A stretch of 37,460 nucleotides of DNA, taken from assembly GCA_009746045.1 (NCBI GenBank), contig RPFO01002068.1, forward strand, positions 1-37,460, written 5' to 3'. The stretch comes from Mesostigma viride (Eukaryota > Streptophyta > Mesostigmatophyceae > Mesostigmatales > Mesostigmataceae). Below the pieces are notes generated by a model. It was not told the origin of the DNA. It saw nothing but the letters and a program-made list of their open reading frames with translations, and searched no databases. Below are positions 27,276 to 37,114 of this stretch, one piece after another (position 1 is the first letter of the stretch; the number at the start of each line of letters is the position of its first letter). The position numbers and the translations under genes are program-made.

Positions 27276-28579
27276 GTCGCATGGCACCCAGTGATCCTGG
27301 CTACGCGCATCCCTCGTCTGTCTGGCTACAACGCAGCGCGACTAGGTCAGCGCCTGCATCGGCAGATGACTCGTTGTCGATCTTTAATGTTCCGCCGTAT
27401 CGCGCAGTGGGCGGACCTCGGGCCGACGCGTTTAAGGCGCCGCCCATGCCTGACTTTAAACCAGTGCCCAAGCTGCGCGCGACTATGAACCCTCGCGAGA
27501 TCGACGAATGGACGCGTATGTGGGTACAGATCTACTGGGCGTGGTGCAACCACAATGGGTGGGAGCTAGCTACCGAGGTTCTTATCTCCTACGTCGTCAC
27601 CAACTGCATGGATCCCTCAGTGGTCGGCATACTCAACTGTGAGAGTGTCGCGTCGCGCTTGTACCCTCGCACAGTAGAGGAGCTACTAGAGCGCATTGAG
27701 CGCAAGCTGGTGCCCCCTGACTGGAAGCTCCACGAGCGTCTGGCTTTTGCCAAGCTACGCCAAGGCACCACACCGTTCCGCGAGTTTCTGACAGAGTTTG
27801 AAGCATTCTCGGCTCGCCTTGAGGACTTGACCTGGACCGAATATAGGTCGCGGTTCATTGAGGCGCTGAGTCCGGAGCTCCTAGATGAGGTGCTAAAGCG
27901 CTTTGCTGAGATACCGTGGGAGCAGTGGGATGTGATCGAGATCCAGCAGTACCTTCTAAAGGTGTCAGATGTGCTCGCACGCCGCCGCGCAGCGGTCACC
28001 TATCGGCATGCTGGTGCTGCACCGCGTCGCGTCCACTTCACTACGGTGGACCAAGATGGGTCCTCTGAGGACATTATCGACCACGAGCAGGAGGACGGCG
28101 AGTATGAAGCGCCCCAGGTCAATGCAATCGATGCGTCCAAGGCGCGATGCTTCCGGTGCGGCGAGGTCGGTCATCTCAAGAAGGACTGCACGCGACCACC
28201 ACGGGATCGCGATCGTGGCGACGAGCAGACGTCACCCCGTTTCTCCGGGCCTGCCTTCGGTAAGCGCCCGGAACAAGCACGGCGCCCAGACCGGCCTCGC
28301 AACGCGGGCGAGCGCGCAGCCAAGTTGCAGGACGCCCGGCAGCGTCCCACGCAGCACCAGACGCCCCGCGCTACGGGTCCTTCGTTCCAGCGGGTGAACC
28401 GCGAGTTGAATGAGTTGTTCTCACAGCAACAGGACTCGGGTAATGGCGCCTCGGGGGTTATGGATGGCAAGGCGGTCGCCGGCTATGGGCATGGCGACGA
28501 GGAGGATGAGGTAGAGGGGGAAGAGTGGACCGGGCGGTCGAACGAGGCGGTCTCCCGGCCCTCCGTTCCTCGTGCGTAG
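27248..28579 (+). CDS. gag: Gypsy gag: capsid and zinc knuckle
   Basis: An open frame of about 440 codons; the first ATG is at 27281 (MAPSDPGYAHPSSV). The capsid region has KAPPMPDFKPVPKLRATMNP, EIDEWTRMWVQIYWAWCNH, TVEELLERIERKLVPPDW and AKLRQGTTPFREFLTEF. A CCHC knuckle follows (CFRCGEVGHLKKDC), then a basic, Gln-rich tail. Gag builds the particle and packages RNA. It overlaps the pol frame by 70 nt (28510-28579) in a -1 relation. Homologous to 5608-6707. Confidence 0.9.
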   Translation: MSHGNNLNLSRMAPSDPGYAHPSSVWLQRSATRSAPASADDSLSIFNVPPYRAVGGPRADAFKAPPMPDFKPVPKLRATMNPREIDEWTRMWVQIYWAWCNHNGWELATEVLISYVVTNCMDPSVVGILNCESVASRLYPRTVEELLERIERKLVPPDWKLHERLAFAKLRQGTTPFREFLTEFEAFSARLEDLTWTEYRSRFIEALSPELLDEVLKRFAEIPWEQWDVIEIQQYLLKVSDVLARRRAAVTYRHAGAAPRRVHFTTVDQDGSSEDIIDHEQEDGEYEAPQVNAIDASKARCFRCGEVGHLKKDCTRPPRDRDRGDEQTSPRFSGPAFGKRPEQARRPDRPRNAGERAAKLQDARQRPTQHQTPRATGPSFQRVNRELNELFSQQQDSGNGASGVMDGKAVAGYGHGDEEDEVEGEEWTGRSNEAVSRPSVPRA

Positions 28580-30600
28580 TGTCCCTGCCTACACGGATAG
28601 AGGTAGATGTAGGACAGGTAGATAAGATAGCGCAAGTCAATAACGTCGGGCAGATAGACAGCTTAGATAAGGACACCCCGTTGGTAGCGAATACCAGCGT
28701 GGGCGCAGAATCAGTCGTTACAGTAGATAGTCGCACCCCGCTTGTAGCGAATACAAGTGCGGATGCATCCTTGGGCGAGACTTCTGCTCCAAACACGCAG
28801 CCGGCCACGGGTAGCGCAGCGAGCTCCGACCAGCCTACGCGCGCAACTCCGGCTGGTACCCGCAACTTGCTCCTGTTTAGGGGAGGTCTGGCTGTACCGG
28901 GATCAGCATTAGACCCCTACCTCAAGGACAAGACCGTCATGGACGTGCAGTTCATGGTGGACACGGGTGCGTCTACGTCGTTCATCAACGAGGCATTGGC
29001 GCGTCGCGCAGGATACGACATCCGGCCACATGCGACAGTGGTGAATGTGACCTATTCAGATGGTCGCAAGAGCCCCTCGCCTGGTCGGGTTGATATCAAG
29101 GCTGTGATTCAAGGCATCCCTGTGGAGCTCACAGCCACGGTCGCACCGCTGGGAGCTGCCGACATCATCATCGGCATCGACTGGCTGGACGCGCAGGATG
29201 TGGACATTAGCATTCGGCGTCGCGTGGTGTGGTTCCCTGACGGTTCCTTTTGGAGCCCTGTCAGCGAATACCAAGTGCAGGGCCCCGACGTGCATAACAT
29301 CACGCACGAGCGGGAAGTCACCCAGCCCCGCAACGCCTCGCAGATCCTCATGAGCCTCAAGTCACTGGAGAGTAAGCTGCGTCGAGGCAAGGAGTACTAC
29401 ATGTACCGTCTTGACCTCTCCAACATAGAGGTTCTCCTTAATGAGATCGGCGTGGGGTTTACACCCGAGGAGACGGAGCGTTATAACGCGGTTCTAGCGC
29501 GACGGGAGAAGCTCTTTGACGAAAGCAAGCAGGAGTTTCCCCCGCACCGCTCAGTGCTCCACCGCATCCAGGTGAAGGAGGGCTATGGTCCCACGTCCTC
29601 CCCCATGTACCGCATGGGTCCAGTTGAGCTGGTGGAGCTGAAGAAGATCTTGATGGCGCTCTTGGAGCGGGGTCTCATCGAGCCTAGCAATAGCCCCTTC
29701 TCGGCTGGTGTGCTACTGGTCCCTAAGCCTGGGGGCAAGTGGCGGCTCGTCACGGACTACCGGAAGCTCAATGCTATCACGGTAAAGTCCAAGTACCCCC
29801 TTCCGCGCATCGACGATATCTTCAACCGCGTCCAAGGAGCCACGTGCTTTACAGTCCTAGACTGCGCGGATGGCTTCTGGCAGCTTCGCATCGCCCCGGA
29901 GGATTGTCACAAGACGGCGTTCAACACGCCCTTTGGGCATTACCAGTTTCGGGTGGCCGCGATGGGTTTGTGCAATTCCCCCGCGAGCTTCCAGATGCTC
30001 ATGAACGACATCCTCCGCCCTGTCATGGGAACCGCGCATCTTCCGCAGGTTTCCCGTGACCTCAAGGACCCCAACAGGGGCGTGAAGCCCCCGTGGTCCT
30101 ACAAGCGCACATGCGCTCTCGCGTACCTGGACGACATCCTCGTGTACTCCAAGACTTTCGAGGATCACTTAGAGGACGTCGACACAGTGTTGCGCATTAT
30201 GGAAGAGGAGCATCTTTCGGTCCGCAAGGCCAAGGTCCGCGCTGGACGCAGCGTGCCCTTTTTGGGTCACACCCTCTCTGCCGCTGGCGTCGCGACGGAC
30301 CCCGCCAAGATTGCTTCCATCCAACAGTGGCCGACCCCGACCGACGTCAAGGGTGTGCGCAGCTTTTTGGGTATCGCGTCATACTACCGACGCTTTATCC
30401 CCCGCTTCGCGACAATAGCTGCCCCCATCAACGCCCTCCTCAAGAAGGGTGTTCCCTTTGTCTGGTCGGAACCGTGCCAGCAGGCCTTCGAGGCCCTCAA
30501 GCACAGCTTGACCACAGCACCCGTGCTCGCTATCCCGGATCCGTCAAGGCCCTTTGTGGTGGCCACGGACGCGAGCAAGGTTGCGATTGGCGGCGTCCTC
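28510..30600 (+). pseudogene. pol: Gypsy pol: protease and reverse transcriptase
   Basis: The frame opens at 28510 inside the end of gag, with no ATG until the protease. A Ser/Thr/Asp-rich leader is followed by a retropepsin (MVDTGASTSFI with the catalytic Asp at 28960, IIIGIDW), then RT with LLVPKPGGKWRLVTDYRKLN, FTVLDCADGFWQLRI, FGHYQFRVAAMGL, AYLDDILVYS and FLGIASYYRRFI. All RT motifs are present. About 24 extra residues separate MNDIL from YLDD, as in the other copy. RNase H begins (VVATDASKVAIGGVL), but a one-base loss near 30600 (ctctgcag for ctcctgcag) shifts the frame. Confidence 0.9.
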
Positions 30601-31319
30601 TGCAGGACCAGGGTCAGGGGTTACAGCCGGTTGAGTATATCTCCCGCACCATGATCCCCGCCGAGCGTAACTACCCGGTGCATCAGCAGGAGCTTCTTGC
30701 TGTGGTCTACTGCTGTCACACTTGGCGCCATCATCTTCTCGGGGCTCAGTTTGACGTTGCGATTAGCGAGCAGGGGGACCTTGATCCCCACCGGCTGATC
30801 ATCCACACGGACCATCGGCCCCTCACGCATCTGCTCGCCCAACCTAACTTGACGCCCCGTCAGGCGCGGTGGATGGAGTACTTGTCTCAGTTTGCCCCTT
30901 TCAAAATTCAGTACGTGAAGGGTGCAGAGAATGTGGTCCCGGACGCCCTTTCTCGGCGGGCGGACTACGCAGATTTTTATGAGACTATGGACGTACTTCA
31001 CACCACATGTGGCTCCGCGCAGGAGCCTGGCTCGCCTTGTGGCGACCCAGGGTCGCCGCACAGTCGCTATCTGTTCCACACCGGTCGCACGACCCAGGAC
31101 GACCTGTCTCCCGACTGGGAGGCCGCGCGCGAGGACGTGCGCGCCCCCGGGGAAAGGGAGGGGTCCCGGTCACGAGTGCCACTCAGCCACGTGGTACCGG
31201 CTCAGGGAATTTTTCACCTGCAGCGCATCGGGCCCCCTACCATTTTTTCGGAGTACGTGCACCAAACCCTTGAGGAGGAGGCGGACACGTACACGATCAC
31301 TCTGTCCTGGAGACGTTGA
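30600..31319 (+). pseudogene. Gypsy RNase H and linker to integrase
   Basis: This continues pol in a new frame: QPVEYISRTMIPAERNY, HQQELLAVVYCCHTW, HTDHRPLTHLL, FKIQYVKGAENVVPDALSRR. It then passes through a long variable linker up to DTYTIT, where a second one-base shift near 31305 moves into the integrase frame. Collinear with 1725-2634 of the minus copy. Confidence 0.85.
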
Positions 31320-32818
31320 TTAGCCGGTTCACTGTCACGGAGCCCGCGGCCTTAGAGGCAATCAGGTCGCACCCCAAGCAGATGGGCAAGCTCCCGTGCA
31401 AGTTCCAGGACGGGCGACTCTATGTCATGGTGAGGCCAGACTGCTGGCGCCTGTACGTCCCGGAGTTATGTCGAGCGGCTCTGCTCCATGAGCTCCATGA
31501 CTCTCTCGCCGGTGGCCACCAAGGGATCCACCGCTTGCTGCCACGGGCCAGAAAGAACTTCTATTGGCCAGGCATGCGAGAGTACATTGAGACGTACGTG
31601 CGCGAGTGTCCATCATGTCAGATCATGAAGTCCCGCAATACGGGCTCACAGGCGGTCCCCCAGACCCTACCAGACCCGATGGGCCCTTGGGATTCCCTGA
31701 TGATGGATTTTGTTGGCCCCTTCCGGAAGACCAAGAATGGCAACAGCATGATTCTGGTTTTCCTGGACCGTTTGACGCGCATGTGTCACCTGGCACCATG
31801 TCCGGCCGAACTCACGGCCGAGGCTTGCGCTAAGCTATACCTTCACCACGTGTTCAGGTACCACGGACTCAGCCGGCAATTCATATCGGACCGAGACAAG
31901 CTGTTCACGGCCCGCTTCTGGCAGGAGTTCTTTGAATGCCTGGGCACCAAGGTGTCGCTGGGGACAGCATATCACAGCTCGTCCTCCCACCTGGTGGAGA
32001 GGCTGAACCGCACAGTGCAAGAGACCATGCGCCACTACACCGACGCGGTGGGAAGCAACTGGGAAGAGTTCTTGGGTTTGGTGGAGTTCTCCCTGAATAA
32101 CGCCCCCCAGGCAGCTCATGGCTTCACACCATTCTTCCTCAACACGGGCAGGCATCCGCTCACGCCGACTGACCTTCTCACAAGCCCAGCCTTAGCTGAA
32201 AAGTCGGTCCGGCGAGACACCCTCGAAGGGGTGGAGCGGCTGCTGGTCCAGATGCGCCAGGCCCATGACAGTGCGGTCAAGGGCTACCGGGCCGCCGCAG
32301 AGCGCTACATGGCGAGGACTGCTGGCCGCCTAGATGCGCGCACGCCGGCCATCGAGGTGGGCGACTGGGTACTGGTGGAGGGCCCCCGCCTAGGACGTTT
32401 CTCTGAGAAGGTAGAGGGTGAGCTCAAGACAAAGCTCCGTCCTATGTTCCTGGGGCCACACAAGGTTCTGGAGAAGCTTGGAGATGTGATGTTCAAGGTG
32501 GACATCCCGAGCTCCTGGAACACTTCCTCCAACTTCCATCGAGACCAGCTCAAGTTATACCACCAGAACTCCATCCAAGGTCGGCTCAACCCGCCGGCCC
32601 CTGTCGAGTACAACCCCGAGACTGGAGAACAGGAAGACGAGGTGGCCGAGATCGTGGACCACCGGGACATCAAGCGTGGGAGAGGTAGACAGCGACAGTA
32701 TCGCGTACGGTGGCGTTTTGCTCAGCATGATTACGAGGATTCGTGGCGAACCGAGAATGAGCTAGAAGGGTGTGAACGTCTGCTTCGCGAGTATAAGGCC
32801 AAGCATGCCCTCCACTAG
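31316..32818 (+). CDS. Gypsy integrase with chromodomain
   Basis: 500 codons. The zinc-binding region (HQGIHRLLPRARKNFYWPGM, CPSC) precedes an rve core with MDFVGPF, SDRDKLF and HLVERLNRT (D, D, 35 residues, E), all catalytic positions kept. A GPY/F-like tail (KLRPMFLGPHKVLEKLGDV, FHRDQLKLYHQ) and a chromodomain (EVAEIVDHRD, QYRVRWRFAQHDYEDSW) end the protein. This part is intact but separated from RT/RNase H by frameshifts. It is the best preserved chromovirus integrase in the window. Confidence 0.9.
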   Translation: MISRFTVTEPAALEAIRSHPKQMGKLPCKFQDGRLYVMVRPDCWRLYVPELCRAALLHELHDSLAGGHQGIHRLLPRARKNFYWPGMREYIETYVRECPSCQIMKSRNTGSQAVPQTLPDPMGPWDSLMMDFVGPFRKTKNGNSMILVFLDRLTRMCHLAPCPAELTAEACAKLYLHHVFRYHGLSRQFISDRDKLFTARFWQEFFECLGTKVSLGTAYHSSSSHLVERLNRTVQETMRHYTDAVGSNWEEFLGLVEFSLNNAPQAAHGFTPFFLNTGRHPLTPTDLLTSPALAEKSVRRDTLEGVERLLVQMRQAHDSAVKGYRAAAERYMARTAGRLDARTPAIEVGDWVLVEGPRLGRFSEKVEGELKTKLRPMFLGPHKVLEKLGDVMFKVDIPSSWNTSSNFHRDQLKLYHQNSIQGRLNPPAPVEYNPETGEQEDEVAEIVDHRDIKRGRGRQRQYRVRWRFAQHDYEDSWRTENELEGCERLLREYKAKHALH

Positions 32819-33342
32819 GCTACCGCGAAGGTAGTAGTGGTGGGGGCGCTATGACAACGGGCTTGATCACGTGTAGCCAGGATGCCGCGAAGGCACTTGT
32901 GTTATTCACGTCGATGTGTACGCACCATCGTGGTAATTGGGTATAAGAGCCTAGTATCAAGTGTACCCCTTTTTCACACTCACACGCCTTGAGTCGAGTG
33001 TGCGATGATCGCAGATGCTTCCACAGCAGCCCGACAGCGAGGAGCCAGGGATATCGTTGTTCGCTGACAACGTTGACTTGCGGATGGACATGGACATGAA
33101 CGTCCCGCAGCCATTGGCGGAGCCTAAGACTCCTGACCAACGCCAGGTGCAAACAGGGCCGACTCGGCGAACGGGCGGTTCTGTCACACCTGCGGTGACA
33201 CCGATCCAACAACGGGACGGTGATGCCGCGCGAACCATTCGGACCCAGGGAACGGGGGGATGACGGTTCTTGTCGGGACGGGACCGACCCGGCGAACGGG
33301 CGGCTCGACCGACCTGACCAAGCCCGTTTCCGAGGTTATTGA
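32819..33342 (+). other. Region after gypsy pol, no confident gene
   Basis: Two short frames (33015-33263 and 33260-33577) share a repeated GPTRRTGGS at 33157 and 33280 but show no known domain. They could be remains of a 3' ORF. A tandem-like pair ctaccgcgaaggtag / atgccgcgaaggcac lies at 32820-32900. Confidence 0.4.
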
Positions 33343-33768
33343 GCGCAACCAGAAACGCCCCAAGGGGAACCGGATGCCCAGCGAGAAGTTAGACGTCGCG
33401 CATGTACGAACGAGGTGTCGGCGGGCAGCGTCTCCGCGGATTCCCAGAGTCCGCGCCGAGAGGCTCGAACTTACTCCGAGCGGGTGGCCCGCGTGGAGGC
33501 GTCCCGCGCCCATCTACCAGAGAGGCGTGGCCCGCTACCAGCGGTGGGCTTTATATCTCCCGCGCAGGGGTCGTTGATCGTACAGCCGGCGCCATGGACG
33601 GTGGGCGCTTACGTCAGTGCGTTTCCCGGCCCACAACGAGTACGCCCCTTACGCGAGTTTCGGGGTGTTCCCGTCTACATTGAACTCCCACCACCGCCGT
33701 TCGTGGCCGTCGCCAGCGCGGACTATCACCGACCGCAACCGCTGCACTTTGAGGCAGGAACCCATGCG
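33343..33768 (+). pseudogene. Unrecognised protein, N-terminal part (split by hAT)
   Basis: Open without an ATG from 33343 to the hAT insertion. An Arg/Ser-rich, possibly coiled-coil part (TYSERVARVEASRAHLPER) is followed by a Pro/Val-rich stretch (REFRGVPVYIELPPPPF) ending FEAGTHA. Removing the hAT element to one target copy continues in phase at 35081. I do not recognise the family. It follows the gypsy pol on the same strand and could be a 3' ORF of that element or an unrelated gene. Confidence 0.45.
33761..33768. repeat. Target-site duplication, left (cccatgcg), of hAT element 2
   Basis: Repeated at 35073-35080. Confidence 0.8.
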
Positions 33769-34055
33769 CCAGGTTGGAAAATACGTGTGCGGGGTATAAT
33801 ACGTGGACTTAAAATACGCGTATTATACGTGGGGGGTATAAAATACGCGGTGGTAAAATGCGCGACAGTTTTTGTGGTCCAATTGTCAGTCACCCAATTA
33901 GCACGCTTCTTGATGATGGTCATGCAGTTATTACAACTGAAATTTGGTGTATATGCTTATTTATTAACATCTTCCATTTATGCCCTGCAATCCTATCTGA
34001 TTATGATTTGTTAAATGCAGGGGGGAGCATGCTGCAACGGGAATAGTAAGGATTC

Positions 34056-34070
34056 AATTAATTAATTGAT
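34056..34070. repeat. ATTA microsatellite
   Basis: Short run caattaattaattga. Confidence 0.7.
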
Positions 34071-34661
34071 TGTAAGGAAAGCCATCCACTATATAATGCA
34101 TGAGAGGACATAAGACACGACTTCCGAGAAGGAGGGGTGACGTGCCCTCCTTTGTACTGGATCATGCCGGCCACCATCTGCTTGAAAGAGGCGCTCTCAG
34201 CCGCATTGAAGCAATGCCGTTCTCGATAAAAAATTCGGCAGCCAGCAGCTGGACACCTTTCTCGTCGACGGGAACCAGCCATTTGGTGATGCTCAGCTGG
34301 CCTTTGCTGGGAACCGACGACAATGCAAGTCAGCCGGCGCAGCTGCCCCTCCCATCTCCGCCATTGCCCTGTTCAAATTGTGCTGCTTCTTGGCGTCTGA
34401 CTGCTGCGACTTGTTGTTATACATCCTGAGAAACCTGCTCCGGATATTCGGTGGAATTTTGTCGCAGGGTAACATCCCTTCCCCTGCGATTCCGGCAAAG
34501 TGTGCACGGACTCGGAATACGCTGATTGCCCCCGCCCCGTATGAGATCTAGAACTTCTTGTTGCAAAATGAGCAGAACTTATTCGACACAAACTGCGTTT
34601 GTTCTGTGACTGCTTCTTTCTTCTCGAGAACGAAATCCCATTCAGGCCCTTTCTTCTTCAT
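34058..34661 (-). pseudogene. hAT transposase N-terminal remnant with BED zinc finger
   Basis: ATG at 34661 gives MKKKGPEWDFVLEKK and then a BED-type finger: CSFCNKKF, a premature stop, GAGAISVFRVRAHFAG and PCDKIPPNIRSRFLRMY, with the expected C, C, H and C. After a frameshift come AAEFFIENGIA and FNAAESASFKQMVAGM, then PPSRK, the segment that follows the finger in hAT transposases. The RNase-H-like catalytic domain and dimerisation region are absent. In intact hAT proteins the finger binds the element ends. Confidence 0.75.
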
Positions 34662-35072
34662 GGCTGCAAATCGAAAATGGCTGCACACTGTCGCACAGTC
34701 GCACTGGCCTCGTCGTCGCTATATTGCATTACACCGTCAGTAGCACAGCTGGCATTTGCTGGCACACTGTTATTTATGCGTTATGTACCTAGTCCTAGCT
34801 GTCTCCTACCGGCCAAACATTTTGCAAGGCTTGCGCTTTATGAAAAGAACTGTACGCATCTACTTCTAGTAGTAAAAATCTCAAATGTGCAGTGAGCGCG
34901 CCGCGCCCAGAACCTGGGCACCGCTCCAGTGCCCGCTGCCCGCTGGTAGCCCCGAAAAATTCTAAGTCCAAACCGCGTGGTCAGACGTAAAATACGCGTA
35001 AAATACGTCGAGGCCCATAATATGCTTTATCCCGCATTTTATCGCAAAAGTGCGGCGTACAGACCAACCCGG

Positions 35073-35080
35073 CCCATGCG
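35073..35080. repeat. Target-site duplication, right (cccatgcg), of hAT element 2
   Basis: Matches 33761-33768. Confidence 0.8.
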
Positions 35081-35677
35081 TATGTGGAGCGAGGCTCCAT
35101 GCGCGAGCTAGTCTGTTTCGACCTGCACCCAGGGAGGGCGGCCCCGCGACCCCAGGACTGCCTATAATCGACGCCAGAGGGTTCTGGTACGCGTTACGGC
35201 CCCAAGCGGGAGCTGCCAAAATACATGGTAGATGGTAAACCTCGAAAGGTTGACTGTCCCAAGTATGCTCCGTGCGAGGGAGAGGCATTCCTCGACTGGG
35301 TTGTGCCCAACTTTGTGAGGGCTCCGGGCTTTCGCTTCAACGCTCTCCAGGTGCGCGTCGTAGTGTTGACCATGGCGGGGGGTTTCTTTGCGGAGCATGG
35401 ATGTGGGGTTATTGATTGGAACGCGGGCACAATCATGTTCACGCACCCGCAATACCTGGCCGCATTCATGTCGTACTGGCCCACCGGGACGTGGGTAGAC
35501 CTCGCTCAAACGCGCGCCAACGTGAACGAATACCAGCTCGCATACAATGCGGATCACCTCGCTAATCCCGGGAAGATCCTCGAGGAAATTGGTGAGCAGG
35601 GTCGCCAGGTACTCCACGAGTATCGTCAACGGAAGGCGCGGTCGGGAGGGGTGGGCCCTAGCATTGGAGGAATGTGA
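35081..35677 (+). pseudogene. Unrecognised protein, C-terminal part
   Basis: In phase with 33343-33768 once the hAT element is removed (AYVERGSMRELVCFDLHPGR), it meets one in-frame TAA at 35165-35167 and then stays open to 35677. The last 150 residues look like a folded domain (GEAFLDWVVPNFVRAPGFRF, GVIDWNAGTIMFTHPQYLAA, TGTWVDLAQTRANVNEYQL) with a basic tail (QRKARSGGVG). ATG 35225 would allow a shorter product. No family recognised: a retroelement gag-like or host protein are both possible. Confidence 0.45.
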
Positions 35678-37075
35678 GGGTCGCGACCTCCTCATGGACA
35701 GTCTTGCAGACGGGATGACGAGTTCAGCGCTTGCGCGCGCATCTCCGCACAGGCAAGACGTGATTCAGCTTGGTGGTCCTCCCTGCATCGACCGTATTGG
35801 ACAGTTCTGCACGCGAGCACCTCCCGTAGTCGCTGATGACGACTGCCGTGATCCATATTTTGGCCTTTGCTCGGCGGTGGCGTTTACAACGCTGTCACAT
35901 GCTGGCGCGTGCGCGCCCCGCGGATCACTGTTGCGCACCCCAACTGTTGCGTGCCCGCCACTGTGCTTGGTCGCGCGCAACATGTCTGCCACGCGCGATT
36001 ATTATCCCAGTTGTGATAAGCATCGTCGCCTGCAACCATGCATCCGGTAGTATTGGTATCGGTCGACCCCATCAATTGGGTTAATTGTCTTGCATGGCGT
36101 TGATTGGTGTGCGCCTCTTCACACATCAATCCGACGCCGCGCCGAAGTGTCCGCGGCAAATCCGGGGTGAAATTGACGAAATTCGGTGCGCGCGGGAGAT
36201 GTTGAGTGCAAATTTCATTGCAAAGGCTATGGTGGCGTGAAAATTTACTGTGCAGGAATTACGAAGCCATTTTGTACCGGATTTCGCTTGTTCGATCGGC
36301 ATTCACGTAAGGAAATTTATTCTGAAAAAAAAACGTTCGAAAGCAGTTCTTTTTTTTGGAGGGTGCGAGGGCAAACACGCAGCAGTGGCCAGTTTCGAAC
36401 GCCGCGCACAGCTACCCGTGTGTTTTCAAGGTGACCTCCAGAGTAGATTAAGACGCTTCTGGTGGGAGGGCACACTTTCGAACGACTCCTCATATCATTT
36501 CGAAGAAATTTAATGTTGGAATTCCCTTAAGTTTGCGTTTCCATGTTGCACGCAATTTTTCCGAAAAAGTCAGATTTATAGGAGCGCCGACAGGGGCAAC
36601 CATGCATGTCGTGGATTTATTCGCTTTTACGCCATTTCTTGCAGATTTATGACTTCCCTTGGGGGGTAAACATTGTCCGCTGCATGAACTGCGGGCGGGG
36701 CTAGCTGGCGATGTCTTAGGTGTGCCCGGGGTGCGGGAGAACCAACATCTACTGGTTTCTATCGTTGTAACCCGCTTTTTTATCGTCATTAACCGGCGTA
36801 TTCTAGTGGTTTGAGCGTCCGGCGACGGGCGAAAAGAACTCTTACCCTGCCGCCATGGCCTGAGGAGGCACTGCGACAAGGACTGGGGCGGGCGGGCAAA
36901 ATAAAACGCGACAGTGCCCGCACCCCGCCGGCGCACCCCGGCGAACAAGACAAAGCGCACAGTTACCCCCTGGGCCCATCGCTGCCGTCGCCGGGCGGCA
37001 CGTTGGGGAGGCGGCTCCTTCTCCCTTTTCTGGTGTCTGTTGCATCATTTTGAACCCTGACCAACGGAGGCATGT
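35678..37075. other. No gene seen
   Basis: No frame here looks protein-like. A hairpin TGTTGCGTGCCCG...GCGCAACA at 35945-35982 shares its first 13 bases with the start of the minus-strand gypsy LTR, but the following bases do not align. Otherwise nothing recognised. Confidence 0.5.
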
Positions 37076-37114
37076 TAATGAACGAGTGGATGCATGCATG
37101 AATGAACGGATGCA

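Larger units (their letters stand above)
33769..35072. mobile_element. hAT-like DNA transposon 2 (1.3 kb), degenerate
   Basis: Ends CCAGGTTGG and, reverse-complemented, CCGGGTTGG, with an exact 8-bp duplication. Subterminal gtataatacg, gcgtattatacg and aaaatacgcg repeats at both ends resemble those of hAT-like element 1. On the minus strand it carries a decayed transposase start with a BED finger, which confirms the hAT superfamily. It is too short for a full transposase, so it is an internally deleted copy. Confidence 0.85.

Noticed and set aside
28510-28579. Programmed -1 frameshift between gypsy gag and pol
   Set aside because: No X XXY YYZ heptamer is seen in the overlap, and the minus-strand copy appears to have one continuous gag-pol frame.
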